A stretch of DNA of 64,000 bases from Kappaphycus alvarezii (lineage: Eukaryota > Rhodophyta > Florideophyceae > Gigartinales > Solieriaceae), in NCBI GenBank assembly GCA_002205965.3, contig NADL03000001.1:310001-374000 (forward strand), given 5' to 3'. Numbering within the stretch: the first letter of the stretch is position 1; the number at the start of each line of letters is the position of its first letter. The notes beneath the pieces were generated by a model that saw nothing but the letters and a program-made list of their open reading frames with translations, was not told where the DNA came from and searched no databases. Of the stretch, positions 22,653 to 31,815 are shown one piece after another. Both the position numbers and the translations under genes were made by a program.

Positions 22653-22934
22653 GTGTACCGATGGGAGCCACTGGAATACAACCGTGGAGGTGATGCTGTG
22701 GAGGACGAACGGGAAATTGACGGTATAATCGTAATATTGTACTCCTCTGTTGTAGATGGAGCGGAAGTTGATGGTCGTAAGGAAGGATTGGAGGACCTTG
22801 ATATGTTAGAGGAGTCTATCTATAATTCTGCGTCATTCGATAGAATCCGAAAGGACTGCATTGGGGTTACGGATATTCTAGAGGAATCTTTTGGCTCTGA
22901 TATCGAGGACAAATATTGTAAGGAGGAGATCTAG
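22653..22934 (+). pseudogene. Acidic-peptide repeat, copy 1 (DILEESFGSD family)
   Basis: A 93-residue frame, strongly acidic: EDEREIDGIIVIL, AEVDGRKEGLEDLDMLEES and GVTDILEESFGSDIEDKY. A diverged partner exists on the minus strand at 46162-46312 with an identical DILEESFGSD block and matching upstream spacing (SFDRIRKDCIG versus PFADICGDYLG). Conservation of a peptide between two distant, diverged copies indicates former coding in a repeat family. It is preceded by G/A-rich sequence (22500-22640). I do not know the family; an acidic N-terminal or linker region of a transposon protein is one option. Confidence 0.45.
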
Positions 22935-23415
22935 ATATTTATCCTTGTAGTATGTACTTCTAGTCTTTCTGGTCCACAATATTCCCTTCAACTCATTTTA
23001 TGGTATTAGTACGTTTACTTTAGACTTAAGAGATATCCAAAAAGTCTATCCAAGCTGCGTAAACTGCTTCTTCTAGGAGATAGCAAGCAAGTTGGGTGAA
23101 AACTTTAGTGCAGACATAAGTAGCCCAGAAGTTAAAATTTCTACTTCTGCCCTAAGAAGCATTACTTCTACGCTCTTACCTCTATAGTAGACCCTTCTAC
23201 TTCCATAATCTCCTGTGGCCCTTGACCCCTTGTACTTATTCACCTCTTCTTGTTCCCGTAACCATACTTCGGTAGCACTCCTGTCGTTTGCAATACCTCC
23301 ATCTTGGGATAACGGGTTCGGAGAATATCATCCTCTGTCACACACACCTTCATAACGTAATATGTTATTCTCTCTAACAAAATAGCTCAAAACATACTAG
23401 CAAGCTCGAGGTAGC
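22935..23415. other. Spacer without recognisable gene
   Basis: Repeated ACTTCTAC words around 23130-23210; otherwise nothing assignable. Confidence 0.35.
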
Positions 23416-23419
23416 AATT

Positions 23420-23694
23420 CATTGCTTGCGGACTACTGTGTGACTGCTGGTATTCCTTCCTTAGGCTGGACTTTTGACGCCCTCACATTCTGCACCCTCG
23501 GCGCCCCGTCCTCAAGCACTATAACTATATCTGTGGTACAGCCCATACGCCTGTCACACAGGGCTCTGTCCAACCTTAGAAACTATCCTCTTCCAATGCA
23601 CCTGGTGTTTAGTTCTATCTTTTGGTTTAATTTTGTCGCTGCCATATCCACATGCATTCGCTCAAACCAGGATTTTTCAAATTTACATCATTGA
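23420..23694 (+). pseudogene. Non-LTR retrotransposon C-terminal fragment (family C-like)
   Basis: The frame reads GIPSLGWTFDALTFCTLGAPSSST. This aligns with KLGWKFVPLAFDSLGSPSATT of the copy at 8.2 kb and RFQPLVFDSLGAPSPDT of the copy at 39.7 kb. It is followed by a helix with RLSHRALSNL in the place of RLYQQLS. Only the last 90 residues of the element protein remain. It lies immediately left of an RT fragment of another non-LTR copy. Confidence 0.55.
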
Positions 23695-23949
23695 TATCTT
23701 GATGTAGTACTACATTTCACATACATAGTATTGCATAAAGAGAAGATATAGTAATCAGCTCCGGGGATGGATGTATTTCTATTACTCGAATACAAGTTCG
23801 CGATTGCAAAGAGCAGACTGCACCTGTGTTAATCTACATCTGGCCTAGCTTTAGATTACTGAACATCTTTAATCTCCCTAGGAGGATGAAGAGTGCTTCG
23901 ACCTCCCTTTTTGTCTCCCTAAATACAAGCGATCACGAAGTATGACGGT

Positions 23950-24970
23950 TTGTGGGCAGCTCGCTTCGTTCAATTTAGGTTCAGCCCTGGGAGGCTTGAA
24001 TCTTCGCCCGTCTCATATCGGAGAACTTCTAAGGACTCTTACTTAGTCCTCGCCGGGGGAATTCCTGCATTCGCTGACAAGGATGGTGAATGTATTAGCT
24101 TCCGGGAAAGGACATGTTGCACTCGCACCGTAAATTTTCGCAGCCTCACATACACCCAACAAAGGAGGATATGACGACACTGTCCAGAGCAGTGAGGGAG
24201 ACTCTTTGCAGGTTAGTGAGCAGTTGCCTTGCAAAGCTGGTCAATGAGAAGGCCACCGTTTATTTTCAGCCCCCTCAGGTCGGTATTACCATGAAAATGG
24301 AACCGATACGGTCGTTTACTGCGTTCGTCGCATTGTGAACAAGTTTGGAAGCAGTTCGGAATATGCTCTTCTAATGGTGGACCTGAAGAATGACTTTAAA
24401 ATGTGCAGCCGTGCCACATCCTTCAACGCCGTACGAAACGTCTTCTACAATTAGCTTTCCTGGGCGTCTTATTCTTAGAACATCGACCAAGCGTTCCTGG
24501 ACAGGTTTCGAGATTATACGGATTGTTTTGGGTACCTAACAAGGGGACCCGCTTATTGGTCTGTACTTTGCTCTTTTCCCTCACCCTATTGCCCTGAAAA
24601 TCAAAGAAACACTGTCTGCAGTGGGCGAGGAGTACATAGAGCTGGATATACTGCTTTTGAAGGTGTGGTATCATGACTTCGGTTACATTTCAGCTAAATA
24701 CAAGACCATACTGAAAGAGATTGAGTTTCTCTCTTCCCATGAGACTAACCTCGTGGCCTTCATCTCACGGTGTCGAATTTCAAGTCGTGGTTGCCCACTG
24801 CCCCTATCGCATCAGTTCAGGCCGCATACCCCGCTGAAATGCGACAGAATTGCAGCGCGGGAACTATTGTTTTAAACGCTCCCATCGGTTCCCAGGCGTT
24901 CATGGAACAGCACGTCCTGGAACAATTTGCAGTTCCTCGAGCCTTTCCTATACGCGGTTATAGAGCTTGA
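23950..24970 (+). pseudogene. Non-LTR reverse transcriptase fragment
   Basis: NGTDTVVYCVRRIVNKFG leads into YALLMVDLKNDFKMCSRA (motif A: I/V-D-L-x-N-A-F in intact relatives, first Asp kept). A scrambled QQGDP region follows, then KVWYHDFGYISAKYKTIL at 24663-24716, where YxDDG has become YHDFG, so the second catalytic Asp (24678-24680) is lost. LNAPIGSQAFMEQHVLEQ at about 24870-24920 matches the LGSPIG block of the element at 36.8 kb. Order and spacing fit a non-LTR palm domain. Several stops and frame changes make it a pseudogene. Confidence 0.7.
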
Positions 24971-24974
24971 TGAC

Positions 24975-25940
24975 GCACATATAAAAATTAACTAAATGAA
25001 ATGCGTAGATCCAAAATATATATTCCAAAAAAATGAATAATAAAATTTCCTGAATGGGACTGGGAATAATAATAAAAAGAAAACCAATATTTATTGATAG
25101 CTGATCGACTGGGATAGTTCGATGGCCCGAGGCTTGCTAAATTTTTCTAACAGCCTAAGAATATTTATACTGCGGATCAGAGCACAAAAGCTACAAAGAT
25201 GATTCCAGCGGTATAATCATTTTTGTAGACCAAATTCATGCTCAGTAATAAATATAGAACAAATCTCCAGGCAATCATCAATCCAAGTAATAATTTGCTG
25301 GCAATATAATTCCAGCAATTATAAGCGTAGAATTTAAAAACCAACTGACAGAAATAAAAGTTGCTTCACATGTAATTTAGTATAAAACATGGGCCAGTGA
25401 AAATACATAAAATTATTTTTCGATGATTCACAATAAGTGAAAATTGTGGACCTCTGATAAAACATTGTGCCCCAATCTGTTATCACTATATTCGATGTGT
25501 AAAACAAATTAAATAGTTTTCCAATACTTGCAAAAATACGTTTTCAATTTTGACACCACTCCCCCTTTGAAAATTATAAATGGGATATGTTATTATGATG
25601 TTCACTGAAATGAATCACGAGATAAACTTTTGCTCATATCCAAGGGTATATACCAATCAAATAAAAGTAATTTTAGGGTATCGCAAACCGGACTATCCTT
25701 TTTTTGTCAACGGGTCAGAAGGAATAATCGAGCCAGGTATCCATATAGTTTTGTTTGTTTCAAAATTATACTTTAAGTCTTATACCTTATGAATTTTAAA
25801 TCTGCTCTTATGGGCTTTTATTCAGTGACAAGACATGTGGAAAGAGATTCAGTTTTTTTCTGCTAATACATTAAGTTTGTAATCATCAAATTGATTAATT
25901 TTAACTCCATTGAAATTAAAAGATCGGTAGTGTGTACGAT
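24975..25940. other. AT-rich stretch, probably the decayed 3' part of the minus-strand Copia copy
   Basis: No RNase H motif could be read on the minus strand. The longest plus frame (25580-25792) has no recognisable content. Assignment to the neighbouring Copia copy rests only on position and base composition. Confidence 0.35.
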
Positions 25941-25949
25941 TGCACCAAA

Positions 25950-26300
25950 CTTCTAAAGTTCCCAAGTTCTTGAATAAAACTCGCCTTAATTTTATCTGGT
26001 CTAGTAATAATAATATCATCAATCAACTTCACTATTGACCCCTCGGAAGACGTATAAATTAATTGAGGAATATGACTCACTTATTTTAAACCAAGATCAA
26101 AAAGTTTATTATCCGAATGCAACAGCATATTAGCATTCGCACTGACTAGAACACATGAAGCAGCCAATAAGAACCAAAAAAAGTATTTTCCGTGTATTCC
26201 GAGGAGGTCTTCCATAAACATCCCGTAGTAATTATCCTGATTGCAGAAGTGCCGACTTGACATCAACTTTTGAAAAATTCCATTTTAAAATTGTTGCGAT
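25950..26300 (-). pseudogene. Reverse transcriptase of AT-rich Copia copy 2
   Basis: SRHFCNQDNYYGMF and NANMLLHSDNKLFDLG precede SIVKLIDDIIITRPDKIKAS. The last contains the catalytic Asp-Asp pair (complement of 26015-26020), equivalent to YVDDILI of Copia. Unlike Copia-1, both catalytic Asp are intact, but upstream and downstream frames are broken. Part of the fingers/palm sits in the small frame 26081-26266. Confidence 0.6.
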
Positions 26301-26997
26301 TGATAGAAGAATTCTAATTGCCGTCCTAGAACAAGATTCAGAATTATTTGTTAAATTTCTTCTCCTTGATTTTGTTTCCGTGTTGTGCTATCCATACCCT
26401 GCAATAATATTTTCCATCATCCAAAATTTTAATTTTGTATAAAACATGACTTGGTACAGTAGTTTCAAGATAATTGAAACACCTCCGTTATGCACCTTGC
26501 GTTTCAATTATTCATGGGTTTTCAATAATCCTGCATACAAATGTGCAACTATTATACCTTTGCTGTACCACCAGAGCATAAACAGTCAATCAGGCCGATG
26601 TTTACATGAAGAAGTCAGTGATCTTTCTCTGTTGCTTCTTCAATCTAAGGGATGCTGAGTATTCCTTATAGCCTTCAAGGATTGACTGCCCATCTCAGAG
26701 CAGTCCTCCTCACAAATGCGTTTTGCAAGGGACAACACACGCCTGATCTACTCCAATTGTACATTATATCTACATAGATACAGTATCGTATTACCATTAC
26801 AAGAACATGTTACATTCGTTAGAATGGTACAAGGTCTGATGCTCGGGTCAGGGAAAATATCCGTTTCAAGTATCGCATTTTGAGACAATGTTTATTTTAG
26901 TTATTTTTTGGCGTTTCCCGACCCGGAAACGGGGTCCAGCTTCCATTAAAGCACCGTTACGCTTATCTTTTATTAAAATTATCGCTAGGTTACTGCA

Positions 26998-27249
26998 TTA
27001 CATTTGCATCGGGAGGAATTTTGGAGACGTGCACTTTCGAGCAAGTACTGTGAAAATTATTTTCTTCAGTAGTGTACGCATTAGAAATAATATGAGATAG
27101 AGAGGTCCAAGTGATTGATGGAGTAGAAATTCCTTGGATCCAAATCTTTCATAATAAAACTCTAAATTTTTTTGTTCGGATGACTTCATTTCCGTTCCAT
27201 GTAGCAACTCAATTTCATAAACATCAATTCCATCATTTTCGTCCATCAA
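26998..27249 (-). pseudogene. Integrase-to-RT linker of AT-rich Copia copy 2
   Basis: An 83-residue frame reading YEIELLHGTEMKSSEQ and YERFGSKEFLLHQSLG. It lies between the integrase and the RT blocks of the same element and is charged and helical. I do not know a named domain for it; assignment is by position and orientation. Confidence 0.4.
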
Positions 27250-27694
27250 AATGTGGACTAAATGCTCAGGATTAATGGAATTATTTTCGGAATCTAAAAT
27301 TATTTATTCGGTAGATAACTGTTCATCAAAATCTGGCTTTCTTTCATTACTCTCAAATACAATCTTATCCTTTTGCGCAATCTCAAAATATATGGATTTC
27401 TGGGATATATTCTGACTAATATCTTTATCATCGCAGTTTTCTTCATTTAAAATTTCCATTTCGTTAATAACCACTTCCGTAGTGTCACAGTAAATTTCAT
27501 CCCCATAATTATCAATAGATTGGCCGATTAAATCATCTGTTTTTTGTATTAGATATGCAAGTTCATTTGATGAAAAGAATGGCGAAAATCTTCTATAGCT
27601 TCATTAATAAACCTTTCGTTTGATCCAAGGACTGTAAAGATTAGATATTTTTATCGATATTTTTATCAAATTTTAGTAATGGTTTAGGATATGA

Positions 27695-28200
27695 TCACAA
27701 TCCTCTTTTTTGATTTAGCAAATGTATAAAAACTTCCACAATATCACCAACCTGAGTAGGTATATCGTTCCCTGACTTCGATTTGAGGATAAGATTTAAT
27801 TTCCTTTTGTCAATGAGTTCATCATACGATTCAAGTAAAATCTTTCGTAGAGATCTGGGACAAGAATTATCGATAGTTCTATTGTGGCCTGTAGCAAGTT
27901 CGTAAGAAGAAAAAACATCATTACCATATATATCATTTGATATCTGAAAAATTTGAGCAATACGCACGGATTCACTTGTAGAAGCGTCATAGAATTTTAA
28001 ACGAAAGTATATGTCTCATAATTTGTGTTATGTCTGCGGGAACCAAGAGGACAAATGGAAATCCCTCTTCTTTCAAGATAAAATTTGAAAATATCATTGT
28101 CAAATGCCTGGCCCCCTGTAATATTGCAAGGGCCCGAAAATGCGTTATCCATAGAGTTTCGAAAGAATTAATACAATCTTCCATTTTTACACAGTGTACT
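27695..28200 (-). pseudogene. Integrase of AT-rich Copia copy 2
   Basis: Across frames: FETLWITHFR, then GSRRHNTNYET at about 28010-28050 (matching the RRHNxN motif near the catalytic Glu of this integrase group). Next come VRIAQIFQISNDIYGNDVFS, SYELATGHNRTI and RKLNLILKSKSGND, ending VGDIVEVFIHLLNQKRG, the small C-terminal domain that follows the core. At least two frameshifts separate the blocks. Confidence 0.55.
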
Positions 28201-28579
28201 ATCGTTCCAAAAAAACACTGGTAACTGAGTCCATAAAATGAAAAACATCTAAAATTTCCAAAAAAAAGTTATCCACACATACCAATTCATTAAAAAAGAG
28301 ATATTGAACTTATGGATACTGCTCGATGATTAGGTGGTTTCCTAGTGATATCACAATTTGCTTGAATCAATAATGTTTGATAAATATTTTATTGTATTCA
28401 TCGGCCCATATAGAATTTCTTTGTAATAATAATTGTATGTCATCACAATTTGAGTCACCACATACATGTTTGTTGACATTATTAATCATTTTGTTTTTCC
28501 CAGCCCAAGATTTATTTTTCGGTGTATAGATATTATTTGAACAAATTGCGGATACAAATGAATTTCCAAATTCCTCGGA

Positions 28580-29143
28580 TTACTTTGCAAATTTTTTCTC
28601 AGGTATAAAACAATGATAACCATGATCCACCAACGTAACGGAATCGATTAAATTTTCGGTTGACATAAATTCGATACAATTGTGATTCATATGAATAATA
28701 TTGGATACTCTTGTAACATTTCTTCCAATAACCCTTTGTGATGATCCACTAATTATTGTATGCCTGATTTTAGCTTCATTTCCATTATCAAAAATAGTAG
28801 ATAAATATAACGAATCCAAAATTTTTCTTTTCCCACATGAATGGGCGCTATTTAAATATTGCCAGAAGGAAGTATCTCGTACAGAATCAGGTAGATCATC
28901 CAGAGCTCCGTCCCAATCTGGGATAATATACTTAGAAATTGTTCTTAGCTCAACAATACCCATCTTACTGTACGTTACTATATCTTTAAGCAATGGATCT
29001 GGATAGAAGTCATTCAATGGGAAATCAACTACTGTTTCAACCATGTAAAATGTCACGGAACCAGGTTCTTTTTTATGATTAAAATTTTCCGTGTTTTCAT
29101 TCTTAGATAAAGAACCTTTAAAATGATTTTCCAACCCTTGCAC
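28580..29143 (-). pseudogene. Protease-containing segment of AT-rich Copia copy 2
   Basis: The longest frame of this element, 187 residues. Near its C-terminal third it reads TIISGSSQRVIGRNVTRVSN, resembling the retropepsin active-site block D-S-G-A-x-x-x-V-I-G with the catalytic Asp missing. The N-terminal half is acidic and hydrophobic (FPLNDFYPDPLLKDI). The first Met at 29143 is inside the polyprotein, so it is unlikely to be a real start. Confidence 0.5.
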
Positions 29144-29293
29144 TTATCTTTGTCGTAGGCCCCATGCCTAATTTCTCCACATCGTTTACGAGCAGATTTT
29201 GCCTTCAGTGCAGCAAATTCTTCGGGGGTAGTTATGCTTGATATTTTTCCTAGATGGTTTCTTTTCATTAAATTAAACATGTGATTGAATTGA

Positions 29294-29720
29294 TCATATA
29301 TATATTTCCGAATTTCCCTGAAAATGGCTTGAGTTTTGAGGCTTATCACATGCCCGAATAATTGATGATATTTTCGAATATTTAATTAAATCGAGAATTT
29401 TTCCTTTCTCTATATATGTTTCCTCATCATGGTTTGGAGAAGCTGCAGCCAGGATAGATACGCATATATTGGATTCAATTTTCGAATTTGCCAACAGCAA
29501 AATTGATACCAGTGCTTCAGGTAATTTCGAGGAACCAGTAAAAGAATGAAATATGGAAATTTGAGCATCAAACCGCGATCCGAAAATTTTAAAAGACTCA
29601 TTATCACCTCCAGTAGAGTGTAATAGATCTAGGAATTTTCGGAATGTATCTAAAATTGATGATAGAGGATCCACCTTATGAATAGCGCCAGCAATCGCTT
29701 ATGCACAATTTTCAGACTGA
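29294..29720 (-). pseudogene. Gag-like region of AT-rich Copia copy 2
   Basis: A 126-residue frame containing FKIFGSRFDAQISIFHSFTG, then LPEALVSILLLANSKIESN and VSILAAASPN. It is a helical, low-Cys protein at the 5' side of the protease, as expected for Gag. The following frame (29053-29349) reads RKRCGEIRHGAYDKDKCKGW, which may be a worn zinc knuckle. Family placement is by position and appearance only. Confidence 0.5.
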
Positions 29721-29864
29721 ATTTCAGCTTCTGTAATTATCTCACAAATGTCAAGAGATCTTCCCTATAATTGGGGTTTGATAACTAGACCTTTTACCGT
29801 CTTGGGAACCTTATTGGAATTTGATACTGGTAATAAATCATGGACAGATTCCATTTTTGAACAG

Positions 29865-30430
29865 CAGAGTGTCCTGAAATGCTGGATACCTACGAGGACC
29901 ACCTGCTGCATTGTCGATACTGCTGTGAGCCATAACAAGTAGGTGACCCTCCTCGACCACAAACTTTGCAAAGGTCGCCCGACGGTCATTCATTGAGCCC
30001 CGATTACACAGCCAACACCGTGCAAGACCGGATTTCAGTGCGATGGGAGCTGCCGGTGGCGCGGACTTCTTCGTCGTAACTTGCGTCAACCCTCTTGCCC
30101 CTTCCAATGCCAAAGCAAAGAGGTTCAACCCTCTCACGAACCACAACACAGCCCAAGCGGGGAAGCAGCGGAAATACAAAGTATTTCTTGCTGAATTGCC
30201 GGGAAAAGCAGACTAGTTCCAGTCCCTATCTCAACGCTCGGAAGCTGGCATCTAGCGGCGTTCACCATCGTCGAGGAAATTGTGAGAACTGTCGCCAGCT
30301 AAGCGATGGAAAGAGTTTCGAAGGGGCACGGTATTGTTTTACAGCGACATTCCGCATTGGCATTATCCACCAATGCGGCTTGTTTGCTTGCCGACCTCCC
30401 CTCTACTTTCTGTCCGAGGGGGAAAAATAG
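29865..30430 (+). pseudogene. Non-LTR retrotransposon C-terminal fragment, family D (zinc region and nuclease-like domain)
   Basis: LDTYEDHLLHC, preceded by C-P-E-M, is the zinc block (second Cys replaced by Met), then HNK in another frame. Then IEPRLHSQHRARPDF, ADFFVVTCVNPLAP, RFNPLT and GKQRKYKVF, and LVPVPISTLGSWHLA. The minus-strand copy at 42.3-42.9 kb has the same blocks in the same order (QARPDI, DFTFVNPLVP, FNPLTSLN, EKLRKY, LVPVPISTLGGWHPDA). R-P-D...D...K-x-x-K-Y matches the core of the R2-type restriction-like endonuclease. Only the 3' end is present, as in 5'-truncated insertions. Confidence 0.7.
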
Positions 30431-30439
30431 GTAGTCTGT

Positions 30440-31370
30440 GGTAGAGGGGAAAGTTTTGGGTGTCTTTACTGTTGGAAGATATATTTGATCTATCCTACTC
30501 TCTAGTAGAGGGGGGGAATGTTTGGTTGTTTTATTGTTTGAAAGGTTGATCGGTTGGTCGGTTGGGGCCCGGAATATCCTAGAGGGTTACCGGTGATGGA
30601 CAGTCCTATTTGCCAGCAAAATTACCTTATATCTTGTATGAAGCAAAGAGCTTTGAGCACACCACGAGATATGCCCGCCCTTACTCATCCTTCTCGCCAC
30701 CAATTTTAAACCCCTCCAGATCGCCAACGATATCACCGACGTCGTCTCCATCTGAGGAGTTGAGATCAGACCAGTCCGCCCAGCGAGCAGGCACCACAAA
30801 TGCTCCTTAACATATGGTCCCATCACAGGGAGGTTAGTGTCCTTCTCCGTCGCAGTAATAGCCCAACTCTCGCGCCATGACGTCTGCCCATAGACGCCTT
30901 TCGGTGTTGCTTGTAAAACGGCGGCTTCCACCATGGTGGAAGATTGGAGCTTCCCGCCACTAGTTGGCGAGCGCGGGGTGTTCGGTACCAGAGGGTAGTT
31001 CACTATGGGTCTGTTTCTTTGGGGACAGACGGAGCCGAGTGAGAATCCGACCTTTGGCTATCAAATATTGCGAACAAAAGGTCCCTCACGGAGCGGATCA
31101 AACCACGCTTTGCTATCTGGGACGCTTTCACACAAGGTTGCAGATCGCATATCATTGCCGCCACCACGTGAGCGATCCCGTAGTCACGCCACACAGTTAC
31201 ACTGTGCACGCGGGCAACCGTTGGAATTCAGACACGAGGTGCTTGACCAGTGCATGTAAACCGTTGAGGTCTTGTTCCGGTTCACGGAACAGGGAATGGA
31301 CATCATCTCTAGAGATCGGATATGTCCTCCAAAAGTAAAACCCCCAAACCTCTCCCCATTTCTAGAGGGA
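30440..31370. repeat. Segment flanked by an inverted repeat
   Basis: The left arm (30441-30500, GGGGAAAGTTTTGGGTGTC...GGAAGATATATTTGATCT) recurs reverse-complemented at 31305-31370 (GGGGAGAGGTTTGGGGG...GGAGGACATATCCGATCT). A third copy of the arm, also reversed, is at 39981-40075. The interior has minus-strand frames (30587-31003; continuing to 31655) with acidic text such as SSDGDDVGDIVGDLEGFKIG, but nothing I can name. It may be a non-autonomous element or two unrelated insertions of the same repeat. Confidence 0.45.
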
Positions 31371-31655
31371 AGTAGACCAGTCGCAAACGGAGGAAAGATT
31401 CTCCGGGCGGCTTACGCATCCGCGGGACGTCCAACCAAGCGGTCGCCGCCTCGGAAACGGCGTTGCGGGATCCTCCGGTATGTCCAAATGCCAATCCTTC
31501 GTCCTCGCCTTCCTCTCCGTAATCGTCTGACAAGTTGAACGTTGGGACGTTCTGGTAGAATGAAGCGCCATCAACGCCTTCCGCAACCCTTCACGTACAT
31601 GCCCACTACCACCATCCAAGACTGGGTACACCCAATTATCTGCTACAGTAAACAA
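31362..31655 (-). other. Open frame of 97 codons, not recognised
   Basis: Reads MFTVADNWVYPVLDGGSGHV then a basic stretch (TITERKARTKDW). An overlapping frame (31309-31533) reads DDYGEEGEDEGLAFGH. The strand looks formerly coding, but no family is evident. It lies partly outside the inverted-repeat segment and just downstream of hemB's 3' end. Confidence 0.25.
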
Positions 31656-31755
31656 CCCCCCGTGTCCCCCTTCAGGAAGTGACCCAACTAATCCAAATAT
31701 TAAATTACCAACCTTTTCCCCTACTAGCTAGTGTCAATCACGAGAATACAGTACT

Positions 31756-31761
31756 TTTATT
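31756..31761 (-). terminator. Polyadenylation signal of hemB
   Basis: AATAAA on the minus strand, about 110 bases beyond the conserved-frame stop of hemB and the only such hexamer I noticed close to it. Confidence 0.5.
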
Positions 31762-31815
31762 AATTTTGAAATGAAATGCAATACCGTGATATGTAAATTC
31801 GGGAGAATATTGGAG

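Larger units (their letters stand above)
25950..29720 (-). mobile_element. AT-rich Copia-type element, copy 2 (Gag, protease, integrase, RT)
   Basis: Reading the minus strand from 29.7 kb downwards gives a Gag-like region, a protease-like block, an integrase and then a reverse transcriptase. Integrase before RT marks it as Copia. All parts are broken by frameshifts and stops but remain readable because few blocks are lost. Base composition is much more AT-rich than Copia-1 or the non-LTR elements. The right end abuts a plus-strand non-LTR fragment starting near 29.86 kb; the left end fades into AT-rich DNA near 25.5 kb. No LTR pair was identified. Confidence 0.7.

Noticed and set aside
29838-30179. 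113-codon minus-strand frame with CxxC
   Set aside because: It is the complement of the family D fragment, whose plus-strand blocks (ARPDF, VNPLAP, KQRKY) are conserved at 42.3 kb.
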